Source of the DNA: an uncultured Clostridia bacterium
GTDB taxonomy: Bacteria; Bacillota; Clostridia; TANB77; CAG-508
DNA: 64,000 bases
Assembly: GCA_944392455.1 (NCBI GenBank)
Contig: CALXWP010000002.1
Location: 62,001 to 126,000, forward strand
Reading direction: 5' to 3'
Positions 38,795 through 47,793 of this stretch are shown here, piece after piece. Every line of letters begins with the position of its first letter. Within the stretch, counting starts at the first letter, position 1. A program made the translations under genes and the position numbers. The notes below the pieces were generated by a model. It saw only the letters and a list, made by a program, of their open reading frames with translations. It did no database searches and was not told where the DNA came from.

Positions 38795-39448
38795 TTAATC
38801 TTTTGCAAGTATTAGAACCCCTATTTTATTTACATTTGCCTTTTTTAATATTGAAATACATTCATTTATAGTACTTCCTGTTGTATATATATCATCAAAA
38901 ATAATAACATCTTTATTAGTTATTTTTTCTTTATTTATGATTTTATATACATTTTTAACATTCTTTAATCTCTGTTTTCTATTTAACTTACTCTGCATTT
39001 CATTATTACTAATTTTAATTAAAACATTATTAAACATTTGTAAATTTAATTTTTTAGCTATTTCTCTTGAAATAAGCTCACTTTGATTATATCCTCTAGA
39101 TTTTTTTCTTTTTTTATAAATTGGAACTGGAATTATTATATCATAAGATTTTATAAATTCACAAGTTTTTTTATTTTCTATAATTGTTTTACAAAACATT
39201 TTATATAAATATGGTTTATCATTAAATTTATATTCTATTATTTTTCTTCTTATTATTCCCAAATATTTAAATAGATATATTTTTTCAACCTGAATCCCAT
39301 TTATTTTTTCACTTTCAATTAATTCAATCTTATATTTTTCAATATCTTTTCCACATTTATTACACAAATATCCCTCTCCTAATTTTTTACATACACCACA
39401 ACTAGGTAAAAAAATATATTCGGGAATTTTTTCCAAAAGATTCATCAT
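38795..39448 (-). CDS. comFC: ComF-family phosphoribosyltransferase-like protein
   Basis: A 217-residue protein: zinc-binding N-terminus (PSCGVCKKLGEGYLCNKC) and a PRTase fold with the DDIYTTGST PRPP loop near residue 177. In competent bacteria ComFC helps take up single-stranded DNA. KIPVPIYKKRKKSRGYNQSE-type sequence (VPIYKKRKKSRGYNQSE here) is typical. It lies 18 bases upstream of the KAP gene and 47 bases downstream of recD2, a pairing common in Clostridia. Confidence 0.9.
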   Translation of the reverse strand: MMNLLEKIPEYIFLPSCGVCKKLGEGYLCNKCGKDIEKYKIELIESEKINGIQVEKIYLFKYLGIIRRKIIEYKFNDKPYLYKMFCKTIIENKKTCEFIKSYDIIIPVPIYKKRKKSRGYNQSELISREIAKKLNLQMFNNVLIKISNNEMQSKLNRKQRLKNVKNVYKIINKEKITNKDVIIFDDIYTTGSTINECISILKKANVNKIGVLILAKD

Positions 39449-39495
39449 AACCTCCTAAAAACCCCCGAATATTTATTTTTACATTATATTTTATA

Positions 39496-41764
39496 TTATT
39501 TTGTATTATATTCAATCATTTTAAAGCAAAGTCCTGTATTTCTTTTCTTATTGTCTGCGTTATTTATCATAAAATCTACGATATTTTTATTTCCAATAAT
39601 AATTAATAATTTCTTTGCTCTTGTCATTCCTGTATATAACAAATTTCTTGTAAGTAACATTGGTGCTGTCTGTGATATTGGTATAATAACCACATCAAAC
39701 TCACTACCGCTGAGCTTTATGAACTGTAATCGCATATGCATGTTCTATTTGTTCTAATTCACTAAATCCATACCATACTTCTTTATCATCATCAAACTTT
39801 ATTTTCACTTGTTTATCAAAATCATCTATTGAAGATATTGTGCCAAATTCTCCATTGAACACTCCACTTCCACTTTCAAAAGTTTTTTCTCTTTTTTCCC
39901 AATATATATCATAATTGTTTTTTATTTGCATTATCCTATCACCTTCACGAAAAATGCCTTCTCCATATTTTCTTTCTTTTTTCGTTTCTGATGACGGATT
40001 AACTGTTTGTTGTAATATTTTATTTAGCTCTTTTGTTCCAAGATCGCCTTTTTTGGTAGGTGTAATCACCTGAATATTCTTTAGAAAATCATAATCACCA
40101 TAATTTTTTAATCTATCACTACTTAATGTCAAAATATTATATAATATTTTTTCTTTATTTTTTTCATCAACAAAGAAAAAATCATCTAATAGTTCTTCAT
40201 TTCCTAATTCTTGTATTTCTTCTTTAGTTATAAAACTTAAACCTTCATTTACTCTATGTGAGTTAACTATTATTTTACTTTTAGCAGCTTGTCTAAAAAT
40301 TTTGTTTAATGTGATTGTTGTAATTTGTCCTGATTCAATAATATCTTTTAAAACATTTCCTGGTCCTACAGATGGAAGTTGATCAATATCACCAACTAAT
40401 ACAAGTTTAGTCCCTTTATATAATGCTTTACACAAATAATTCATCAAAAACAAGTCAACCATTGAAGTTTCATCTACTATTACTATATCTCCATCTATTG
40501 GTGCAACCGATATATCTGTAATCATACTTTGATTTTCATCAGAAATCTTTCCTATTTCTAATAATCTATGTAATGTCTTTGCCTCTTCTTCAGTTGCTTC
40601 TGTCATTTTTTTTGCTGCTCTTCCTGTAGGAGCACATAGTACTGGTTTCATTCCGTTTTTCTTAAATATTTCTATTATTGTTTTAATAATTGTTGTTTTA
40701 CCAGTTCCAGGTCCACCAGTTATAACACAAACATTATTATCATTTATTGCCTCTATGGCTTCTTTTTGTTTCTCAGAAAGTTCAATATTAGATATTTTTT
40801 CAAAAGCTTTTAATTCTTTATCAAATTTATCTATCTTCTTTATATTTCTGTAATTGTCTAATTCTATTAATGTCTTTGCTACATTCTTTTCTGCATTATA
40901 ATATGTTTGTAAATATACCCATTCATGCTCGTCTCTTTCCTCCAAAACAATTTCTTCTTTTGCTTTCATATTTATAAGTGCATCTTCTATATCATTTTCG
41001 CTTACATTTAAAAGCTGTTTAACAAAATCTATTAAATTTTCGTATATAGTACAACAGTGCCCATTATAAGTCATCAATGTTAATGAATGTTTGATACCAC
41101 TTCTAATTCTTTTTTCATTATTATATTCTACACCAAGTTCTAAAGCTATTTTATCTATTTGATTAAAATTTACTTTTCCTGCTAGATCAACTAATATATA
41201 TGGATTTTCTTCAATTTTATCTATTGCATTAACACCTAGTTCCTTATATATCTTTTCTGCGCTTTGTGGTCCTATTCCAAACTTATCTAAAAATCCAACA
41301 AGTTGCCACATTTCCCACTGCTCTATAAATGTATTTGCAATTTCAGTTGCTTTATCTTCTGTGATTCCTTTTATATTCGCAAGTTTTTCTGGTTCAAATT
41401 TAAAAATATCAATAGTTTCTTCTCCAAAAGTATCAACAATTTTTTTAGCAGTAGCAGGTCCAATTCCTTTTATACCACAATTTGCTAAATATCTTTCAAG
41501 CGTTTTTGCAGTTTTAGGCATCATTTTTTCAAAAGTATCTACTTTAAATTGCCTTCCATATTCTTGATGTTCCACAAATCTTCCCATAAGTTTAAGAGTA
41601 TCTCCAATATTAATAAATGGTAGATACCCTACAATTGTTATTTCTTCGTCATTTTCTGTATTTATAACAGCTATAACATAACTATTTAATTCGTTTTTAT
41701 ATATAATTTCTATAACTTCTCCTTGTAATTCCAATTTCATACCTCTATAGAATTTATTGATCAC
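39496..41764 (-). CDS. recD2: RecD2-family ATP-dependent DNA helicase, needs +1 frameshift
   Basis: 5'-3' SF1B helicase. It has an N-terminal OB/HhH region (ANCGIKGIGPATAKKIVDTFG), Walker A TGGPGTGKTTI near residue 350 and DETSMVDL. Frame 0 reads YAITVHKAQ then CGG and TAG at 39709-39704. Skipping the C continues GSEFDVVIIP to the C-terminal TRNLLYTGMTRAKKLLIIIG, reaching 755 residues, full family length. VHKAQGSE is the conserved SF1 motif. The start may be GTG 41764 or ATG 41740, neither with an ideal binding site. A TATAAT promoter is just upstream. Confidence 0.88.
39706..39709 (-). other. +1 frameshift site CAG-CGGT in recD2
   Basis: Frame-0 codons CAG CGG TAG. Skipping C (39709) and reading GGT (39708-39706) AGT GAG yields HKAQGSE, the invariant helicase motif. 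The frame-0 stop follows the CGG immediately, so unshifted product would lack the last 70 residues. Confidence 0.86.
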
Positions 41765-41781
41765 TTTTTATATACTTTGTG

Positions 41782-41810
41782 ATTATATCACAACAGTATC
41801 TGTTTTACAA
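41782..41810 (-). promoter_or_regulatory. Promoter of recD2
   Basis: Minus-strand TTGTAA (41810-41805), 17-base spacer, TATAAT (41787-41782), about 20 bases before the recD2 frame. Confidence 0.65.
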
Positions 41811-41883
41811 CATAATTTAAAAGATCAAAAAAGCTATTAAATACTGTAAAAATAATATTTATTTGATGTTTATATAATTTTTA

Positions 41884-42255
41884 TCAATTTGATTCCTTTA
41901 TACTATCAATAACTTCTTTACAATCTTTCCAATTAATGAATTTTATAGATTTATAATCTTTACTTAATTTAGACAATATTTTCATTGTTTCATCTGTTGA
42001 ATCTAGATCAACAACAATTATGTCTTTTATTTCCTCTTCTTTTCCATACATCATTCTAAATAGAAATGTTCTTAAAAAACCTTCTATTGTATTTTCTTGA
42101 TTTTTTGCAGCAACTATAACATAGATTCCATCTGATTTAAATTTAGTATATGTAAAAATATATATAATGTTTTTTATAATCTCAAATAAACCATATAAAG
42201 CCAATACCCAAAATATTCCATTTAATATAAAGTCTAACATATTATGCCTCCTCAT
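41884..42255 (-). CDS. Short membrane protein with glycosyltransferase-2-like segment
   Basis: A 123-residue protein with an N-terminal membrane segment (about 7-33), then YVIVAAKNQENTIEGFLRT and IIVVDLDSTDETMKIL. These look like the first strands and the DxD-like loop of a GT2 glycosyltransferase but stop well short of a full domain. It could be a minimal nucleotide-sugar-binding relic or a regulator. It lies upstream of recD2 with a 120-base gap. Function unknown. Confidence 0.5.
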   Translation of the reverse strand: MRRHNMLDFILNGIFWVLALYGLFEIIKNIIYIFTYTKFKSDGIYVIVAAKNQENTIEGFLRTFLFRMMYGKEEEIKDIIVVDLDSTDETMKILSKLSKDYKSIKFINWKDCKEVIDSIKESN

Positions 42256-42305
42256 TTATATAATATTTATAGTATTATATGATTTATTTTTCTTTTTTGT
42301 TATCT

Positions 42306-42345
42306 GCAATTGAGGACTGTGCAATTGGGGACTGTCCCCAATTGC
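42306..42345. repeat. Palindromic repeat GCAATTGGGGAC-T-GTCCCCAATTGC with tandem half
   Basis: A perfect 12-bp palindrome (42321-42332 with 42334-42345). The left half is preceded by a 15-base direct near-copy (GCAATTGAGGACTGT, 42306-42320). It shares CTGTCCCCAANTGC with the repeat at 18041-18118, and both sit beside a terminator. Confidence 0.65.
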
Positions 42346-42347
42346 AT

Positions 42348-42387
42348 AAAAAAGACGTCATAATTATAAAATTATAACGACTTTTTA
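42348..42387 (-). terminator. Terminator of the alpha ribosomal operon
   Basis: Stem with AAAAAG(T)CG and CG(T)CTTTTT ends and an AT-rich interior lies 30 bases after the rplQ stop and is followed by T. It closes the long ribosomal-protein transcript. Confidence 0.65.
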
Positions 42388-42417
42388 TTTTTTATATTTA
42401 ACAAATTATATTAATTA

Positions 42418-42942
42418 TTAAACTAATTGTAATATAACAACTTCTGCTGCGTCTCCTCTACGATTACCAAGTTTAAGTATACGTGTATATCCTCCAACTC
42501 TTCCTTCATATTTAGGAGCTATTTCATTAAATAACTTTGATACTAAATCAATGTTGTTTCCTTCTGCATCTTTAACTTTATTAACAGTTTTCATAATTTT
42601 TCTTCTAGCATTTAATCTTGATGGCATATCTTTTTGTCTTTTTTCAGTAGTTTCTTCTTTAACTACTTTTAGATATTCTTTACCATTCTTGCTTTTTACT
42701 AGTTCAGTAACTTTATTTCCCTTGCTATCAAGTTTTGCTTTACTAACTTTAACTTCAACTGTTTCAAAATTATCTTTTTCTTTTACTGCTAAGGAAATTA
42801 AACTGTCAGCTATAGCTTTTACTTCTTTGGCTCTTGCTTCAGTTGTTTCTATTTTACCATGTAATATTAAATCAGTAACTTGTGATTTAAGCATAGCTAA
42901 TCTAATATCTGTTGTTTTACCTAATTTTCTATTAGTTGCCAC
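42418..42942 (-). CDS. rplQ: 50S ribosomal protein L17 with insertion
   Basis: Large-subunit protein near the exit tunnel. It begins [19 protein letters not shown] and has [21 protein letters not shown] charged insertion of about 55 residues (roughly 58-115) separates this from the C-terminal [27 protein letters not shown]. That makes it 174 residues, against about 115 in standard L17. Last gene of the alpha operon after rpoA. Confidence 0.95.
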   Translation of the reverse strand: MATNRKLGKTTDIRLAMLKSQVTDLILHGKIETTEARAKEVKAIADSLISLAVKEKDNFETVEVKVSKAKLDSKGNKVTELVKSKNGKEYLKVVKEETTEKRQKDMPSRLNARRKIMKTVNKVKDAEGNNIDLVSKLFNEIAPKYEGRVGGYTRILKLGNRRGDAAEVVILQLV

Positions 42943-42981
42943 TTTGTATTCCCTCCTCTTACTTTAGCTTTCTATTCTTCT

Positions 42982-43929
42982 TTATTCTTCTTCTTTTCTA
43001 AAATTTAGACCTAAAGCATGTAGCTTATTTGTAACCTCATCTAATGATTTTTTACCTAAATTTCTAACTTTCATCATATCTGCTTCTGATTTATTTGTTA
43101 AATCTTCAACAGTAGAAATTCCTGCTCTTTTTAAACAATTGAATGATCTAACAGATAATTCTAAATCTTCAATTGACATTTCAAGAACTCTCTCTTTCTT
43201 GTTTTCTTCTTTTTCAACCATTACTTGAGTGTTTTTAGCTGTTTCTGATAAGTCTATAAATAATTCTAAATGTCCAGTCATAACTTTTGCTGCAAGACTT
43301 AAAGCCTCATATGGTTTTAAACTTCCATCTGTCCATACTTCAATTGTTAATTTGTCATAGTCAACTCTTTGACCAACTCTAGTATTCTCTACAGAGTAAT
43401 TAACTTTTTTAACTGGTGTATAGATAGAATCTATTGGAAGTACTCCAATTGCTTGATCTGGTTTTTTATTTTTTTCAGCATTATTATATCCTCTACCCAT
43501 ATCTGCTGTTAGTTCCATCTTTAGTGTTCCACCTTCTGAAACTGTTGCTATATGTAAATCTGGATTTAATATTTCTACTGTTCCATCTGTAATTATGTCT
43601 CCTGCTTTAACTTCACCTGGTTCTTTAACATCAATTCTTAATGTTTTTTCTTCATTTTGATCAAGCTTTAGTCTTACATTTTTTAAATTAATAATTATCT
43701 CTGGAACATCTTCTACTACATTTGGTATTGTAGAAAATTCATGTAGAACTCCGTCTATTTTTACGCTTGTAATAGCACTTCCAGGAAGTGAAGATAGTAA
43801 TATTCTTCTTAGTGAATTTCCAATTGTTATTCCATATCCTCTTTCCAATGGTTCACATACAAATTTTGCATAGTTACTATCATCGTCAATTTCTAAGCAT
43901 GTAATATTTGGTCTTTCAAATTCAATCAT
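42982..43929 (-). CDS. rpoA: RNA polymerase alpha subunit
   Basis: Assembles the RNA polymerase core and contacts UP elements. 315 residues with the N-terminal dimerisation domain ([25 protein letters not shown]) and the C-terminal HhH domain ([34 protein letters not shown]). Standard size. It lies between rpsD and rplQ, as in all Firmicutes. Confidence 0.98.
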   Translation of the reverse strand: MIEFERPNITCLEIDDDSNYAKFVCEPLERGYGITIGNSLRRILLSSLPGSAITSVKIDGVLHEFSTIPNVVEDVPEIIINLKNVRLKLDQNEEKTLRIDVKEPGEVKAGDIITDGTVEILNPDLHIATVSEGGTLKMELTADMGRGYNNAEKNKKPDQAIGVLPIDSIYTPVKKVNYSVENTRVGQRVDYDKLTIEVWTDGSLKPYEALSLAAKVMTGHLELFIDLSETAKNTQVMVEKEENKKERVLEMSIEDLELSVRSFNCLKRAGISTVEDLTNKSEADMMKVRNLGKKSLDEVTNKLHALGLNFRKEEE

Positions 43930-43973
43930 TTTTACCTCCTAATTTTTTAGAAATCTCACTTCTCTAAAATCTA

Positions 43974-44600
43974 TTATTTAGAGTAAAGCTCTACTATTAA
44001 GTGTTCTTCTACTGGTAAATCAACTTCTTCTCTAGATGCTAATCTTACAACTTTACCACTTAATTTTTCTGCATCTTTCTCTAGCCATGCTGGAACTGGT
44101 CTTGCTGCGTTTTCTTCTACGTTAGCTTTTATAGCTCCATTATCTTTTCTTATTTCTCTTACTGCAATTACATCTCCTGCTTTTACTAAGTATGATGGTA
44201 TATCTACTTTATGCCCATTTACTTCAAAAGCTCCATGTGTTACAAGCATTCTAGCTTGTGCTCTTGAACTTCCATATCCTAGTCTATATACAACATTATC
44301 TAATCTACTTTCTAATATTTGAAGTAATACTTCACCTGTAATACCTTTTTCTGTTAAAGCCATTTCAAAGTATTTTCTAAATTGTTTTTCACTTACTCCA
44401 TAGTAAGCTTTAGTTTTTTGTTTTTCTCTTAATTGAGTACCATATTCAGAAAGTTTTTTCTTCTTTTGACCATTTTGTCCTGGTGCATAGTTTCTTCTTG
44501 ATATGCTACATTTGTCAGTATAACATCTTGAACCTTTTAAAAACAATTTTTGTCCTTCTCTACGGCAAATACGGCATTGTTCATCTTTATATCTTGCCAT
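43974..44600 (-). CDS. rpsD: 30S ribosomal protein S4
   Basis: Primary 16S rRNA-binding protein. 208 residues with a zinc-type N-terminus ([23 protein letters not shown]), SRRNYAPGQ and an S4 domain ([28 protein letters not shown]). It follows rpsK in the alpha operon. In Bacillus S4 represses its own synthesis; I see no S4-type leader immediately upstream here. Confidence 0.98.
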   Translation of the reverse strand: MARYKDEQCRICRREGQKLFLKGSRCYTDKCSISRRNYAPGQNGQKKKKLSEYGTQLREKQKTKAYYGVSEKQFRKYFEMALTEKGITGEVLLQILESRLDNVVYRLGYGSSRAQARMLVTHGAFEVNGHKVDIPSYLVKAGDVIAVREIRKDNGAIKANVEENAARPVPAWLEKDAEKLSGKVVRLASREEVDLPVEEHLIVELYSK

Positions 44601-44630
44601 TTTTTAATTTCACCTTCCTATATCTTATTT

Positions 44631-45026
44631 TTATACTCTACGTCTTTTTGGTGGTCTACAACCATTGTGTGGTATTGGAGTTACATCCTTTATACTACTG
44701 ATTTCTAATCCTGCTGATTGTAATGACCTAATTGCTGCTTCACGTCCTGAACCTGGTCCTTTAACATAAACTTCAACTGATTTTAGTCCATGTTCCATTG
44801 CTGCTTTAGCTGCTGTTTCAGCTGCTTCTCCAGCTGCGAATGGTGTGCTTTTTCTAGAACCTTTAAAACCAAGTTCTCCGGCACTTGCCCAAGATAATAC
44901 GTTACCTTGAGTATCGCTTATTGTAACTATTGTGTTATTAAAACTAGAATGGATATGAGCCATACCTTTTTCGATATTTTTTCTATCTCTTCTTCTAGTT
45001 ACTTTTTTTGTTACATTCTTAGCCAT
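44631..45026 (-). CDS. rpsK: 30S ribosomal protein S11
   Basis: Platform protein of the small subunit. 131 residues: [33 protein letters not shown] helix region and the C-terminal [18 protein letters not shown]. Normal length, between rpsM and rpsD. Confidence 0.98.
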   Translation of the reverse strand: MAKNVTKKVTRRRDRKNIEKGMAHIHSSFNNTIVTISDTQGNVLSWASAGELGFKGSRKSTPFAAGEAAETAAKAAMEHGLKSVEVYVKGPGSGREAAIRSLQSAGLEISSIKDVTPIPHNGCRPPKRRRV

Positions 45027-45055
45027 TTCTATTCTTCCTCCTTGCTATCTACTTT

Positions 45056-45421
45056 CTATTTTTTGCTCTTGCTTACTAATTTTCTAGGACCTTTTCTTGT
45101 ACGAGCATTAGTTTTTGTTCTTTGTCCTCTTACAGGTAAGCCTCTTCTATGTCTTAATCCTCTATAGCATCCTATTTCTGTTAATCTCTTAATATTTAAA
45201 GCAACTTCTCTACGTAAATCTCCTTCTACTTTATATCCTTCCATAGCTTTTCTTATAGCTTGTACTTGATCATCTGTTAAATCTTTAACTCTTGTATCAG
45301 GATTTACATCTGCTGCCTTTAATATTTTTTGTGAGCTTGTTAAACCAATACCATATATGTATGTTAATCCAATCTCAACTCTTTTTTCTCTAGGTAAATC
45401 AACGCCTGCTAAACGAGCCAT
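45056..45421 (-). CDS. rpsM: 30S ribosomal protein S13
   Basis: Head protein contacting tRNA and the B1 bridge. 121 residues beginning [19 protein letters not shown], with [24 protein letters not shown]. First of the alpha group, preceded by a 245-base gap holding inverted repeats (see separate entry). Confidence 0.98.
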   Translation of the reverse strand: MARLAGVDLPREKRVEIGLTYIYGIGLTSSQKILKAADVNPDTRVKDLTDDQVQAIRKAMEGYKVEGDLRREVALNIKRLTEIGCYRGLRHRRGLPVRGQRTKTNARTRKGPRKLVSKSKK

Positions 45422-45521
45422 AATTAATTTCGCACCTCCACTTTGTTTTCTTTTTTTCTTAAATAATTAATTAATTTGATTTTTTATTTTTTGTGTTTGG
45501 ACTCTATTAAAGGTGAAATGC

Positions 45522-45644
45522 ATTGATATATGGAATAAATATATCAATCTTTAATATGTTTTCAAACAATATATTAGACACAAACCTGATATATAACTGT
45601 TAAAATAATATTTAACAGTTATAGCCGCGAATCTAGATTTGTGT
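45522..45644 (-). ncRNA. Structured intergenic RNA candidate between rpmJ and rpsM
   Basis: The rpmJ-rpsM gap contains a nested structure: outer arms ACACAAA (45578-45584) and TTTGTGT (45638-45644), and an inner 13-bp perfect stem TATAACTGTTAAA (45592-45604)/TTTAACAGTTATA (45611-45623) with a 6-base loop. Asymmetric internal loops are the only GC-rich part (GCCGCG). A second 9-bp stem, ATTGATATA/TATATCAAT, lies at 45522-45548 nearer rpsM. No T-run follows. A cis-regulatory or processing element for the alpha genes is likely. I match no known family. Confidence 0.5.
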
Positions 45645-45666
45645 TATTAACTTTTTTATGTTTTTA

Positions 45667-45780
45667 CTATCCTTGTCTTTGTTTGTGTTTAGGGTTTTCG
45701 CAAATAACTCTAATTACACCTTTTCTTTTTATAACTTTACATTTTTCGCATATTTTCTTTACTGATGGTCTTACTTTCAT
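45667..45780 (-). CDS. rpmJ: 50S ribosomal protein L36
   Basis: A 37-residue zinc protein: [20 protein letters not shown], then [12 protein letters not shown], with the C-C-C-H set. GAGGTGTAAAA is upstream. It lies between infA and rpsM, the normal place. Confidence 0.96.
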   Translation of the reverse strand: MKVRPSVKKICEKCKVIKRKGVIRVICENPKHKQRQG

Positions 45781-45837
45781 TTTTTACACCTCTTTACTCT
45801 AAAATCTATTTGTATATAAAATTGGGTTATATATTTT

Positions 45838-46056
45838 TTATTTAGCTCTCCATGTAATTCTTCCACGATTTAAATCATATGGTGATAATTCTACTTTTAC
45901 TTTATCACCTGGAAGAATTTTTATATAATTCATTCTAAGTTTACCTGAAATATGAGCTAGAATTTGATGTCCATTTTCAAGTTCTACTTTAAATGTAGTA
46001 TTAGGTAGTGTTTCAACAACTGTTCCTTCTACTTCTATAACATCTTCTTTTGACAT
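45838..46056 (-). CDS. infA: Translation initiation factor IF-1
   Basis: OB-fold factor binding the 30S A site. From ATG 46056 (GGAGGG six bases upstream) it is 72 residues: [51 protein letters not shown]. Four upstream codons in frame are probably not used. Confidence 0.97.
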   Translation of the reverse strand: MSKEDVIEVEGTVVETLPNTTFKVELENGHQILAHISGKLRMNYIKILPGDKVKVELSPYDLNRGRITWRAK

Positions 46057-46132
46057 ATTACCCTCCATTTTTTTCTTTTTTTAGTCAATTATACTATTAT
46101 ATAATAAAATACTTAAATATTATATAACAAAA

Positions 46133-46903
46133 TTAAATCAATGTCAATATTTCCGGCTCTTTTTCTGTAATTAAAATTGTATTTTCATAATGTGCTGATA
46201 AACTTCCATCATCAGTCAAAATTGTCCATCCATCATAATCTTGATATATATCTCTATTTCCTGCTATAACCATTGGTTCTACAGCTAATGTCATTCCTGG
46301 TTCTAATCTGATCCCTCTACCAGCTTTTCCATAGTTTGGTATTCCTGGATCTTCATGCATCTCTCTTCCAATGCCATGTCCTTGAAATTCTCTTACTACA
46401 TTAAAGCCATTGCTTTCAACAAATTCACCTATAGCATGAGATATATCTCCTATTCTATTTCCTTTAACTGCATATTTAATTCCTTCAAAAAAAGCTTTCT
46501 TAGTTACATCTACTAATCTCTTAGCCTCATCAGATCCTTTTCCTACTATAAAAGTTCTTGCTGCATCTCCATTAAATCCATCTTTATATACGACTAGATC
46601 AATGCTCACAACATCTCCATCATGTATTATTTTTTTCTCAGATGGTATCCCGTGAATTACTTCATCATTTATAGAAACGCATAAAGTTGCAGGAAATGGT
46701 GGTACACCTTTTATTCCGCTAGGATAACCTTTTTGTGCAGGAATTCCTCCATTTTCTCTAATAATTTTATCAGCAAATCTATCAAGATCCATTGTAGATA
46801 AACCTGGTTTAATATATTTTTCTAGTTCTTTATATACTAATCCTGTAATCCTACAAGCTTCTTTCATTAATTTAATTTCTTTATCTGATTTTATAGTAAC
46901 CAC
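46133..46903 (-). CDS. map: Methionine aminopeptidase
   Basis: Removes N-terminal Met from nascent proteins with two metal ions. 256 residues, type I, no SH3 extension. Metal ligands are seen in VSIDLVVYKDGFNGDAART (Asp, Asp), GHGIGREMHEDP (His), LAVEPMVI (Glu) and the final SAHYENTILI (Glu). It follows adk, the standard secY-adk-map-infA order. Confidence 0.97.
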   Translation of the reverse strand: MVTIKSDKEIKLMKEACRITGLVYKELEKYIKPGLSTMDLDRFADKIIRENGGIPAQKGYPSGIKGVPPFPATLCVSINDEVIHGIPSEKKIIHDGDVVSIDLVVYKDGFNGDAARTFIVGKGSDEAKRLVDVTKKAFFEGIKYAVKGNRIGDISHAIGEFVESNGFNVVREFQGHGIGREMHEDPGIPNYGKAGRGIRLEPGMTLAVEPMVIAGNRDIYQDYDGWTILTDDGSLSAHYENTILITEKEPEILTLI

Positions 46904-46909
46904 TTTTTA

Positions 46910-47572
46910 TTACTTCCTTTTATATTCTTCTAAAAATTCTTTTATATTTTTAACTGCTATATCAAGATCTTGTGGATATATTGAATATAGAGCATTATTT
47001 TTTCTATAAAAGTCTATTAAATCTTTTGAGTTTTGATGATATATTCCAAGTCTCTTTGTTACTGTTTCTTTGTTATCATCATCTCTTCTTTTTAAAGAAC
47101 TTCCACACACATCACAAATATTCTCTTTTTTTGGTGGTTTCGTTTCTTTATTATATATTGCTCCACATGATTTATTTGTACATATTAATCTATTAACGAC
47201 TCTTTTTATAATCTCATCATCTGGTACATCAAGTTCTATCGCAACTCTTTTTGCACCTGGTTTATTTTCCTTTAAAAAGTCTCTTAAAGCTTCTGCTTGA
47301 GCAACTGTTCTAGGAAATCCATCTAAAATTGCTCCATTTTCAACATCTTCTTCTAATAATCTTGCTTTAACAGTCTCAATAACTACATCATCAGGAACTA
47401 AAGCTCCTTCTTCTAAATATTTTTGTATTTTTTTTCCAAGGTTTGTATTTTTATTAATTTGTTCTCTAAATATATCTCCAGTAGAAACATGAACCAAGTT
47501 TAAATCTGTTGATAAAATTTTTCCTATTGTTCCTTTTCCACTCCCTGGAGCTCCTAGCATTACTATGTACAT
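46910..47572 (-). CDS. adk: Adenylate kinase
   Basis: AMP + ATP to 2 ADP. From ATG 47572 it has 220 residues: MYIVMLGAPGSGKGTIGKIL, GDIFREQI, LDGFPRT, and a zinc LID domain (CTNKSCGAIYN, CDVCGSSLKRRDDD). A GTG three codons earlier is only 2 bases from the AGGAG, so I prefer 47572. GTIGKIL replaces the common GTQAKKI, a small oddity. Confidence 0.96.
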   Translation of the reverse strand: MYIVMLGAPGSGKGTIGKILSTDLNLVHVSTGDIFREQINKNTNLGKKIQKYLEEGALVPDDVVIETVKARLLEEDVENGAILDGFPRTVAQAEALRDFLKENKPGAKRVAIELDVPDDEIIKRVVNRLICTNKSCGAIYNKETKPPKKENICDVCGSSLKRRDDDNKETVTKRLGIYHQNSKDLIDFYRKNNALYSIYPQDLDIAVKNIKEFLEEYKRK

Positions 47573-47626
47573 CGCACTCACTACTCCTAATCACATTAAC
47601 TTAATTTTGTTATATATTTTTTATTT

Positions 47627-47742
47627 ACACAGTTTATCAGAGGAAAATTTAATTACTATACTTAAATATTATCTAATTATATTTTCTCTAAAAACTATAT
47701 AGATTATATAAATATATATAAATTTATCCTCTGATTATGTGT
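47627..47742 (-). ncRNA. Long imperfect stem-loop between adk and secY
   Basis: Arms ACACA..ATCAGAGGA-AAATTT (47627-47650) and AAATTT-A-TCCTCTGAT-ATGTGT (47720-47742) enclose about 70 AT-rich bases within the 220-base gap of an otherwise tight operon. No T-run follows. Like the rpmJ-rpsM element it is closed by an ACACA/TGTGT pair. Possibly a processing or attenuation structure. Confidence 0.45.
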
Positions 47743-47793
47743 ATTAAAGAATTTTTTATTTTAATTTCTATCTTTATTCTATTCTAATATTTA

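Noticed and set aside
39704..39709. Stop-codon readthrough or reassignment of TAG at recD2
   Set aside because: Reading TAG as sense leaves the wrong frame; only a +1 shift gives GSEFDVVIIP. The other three sites have no stop next to CGG.
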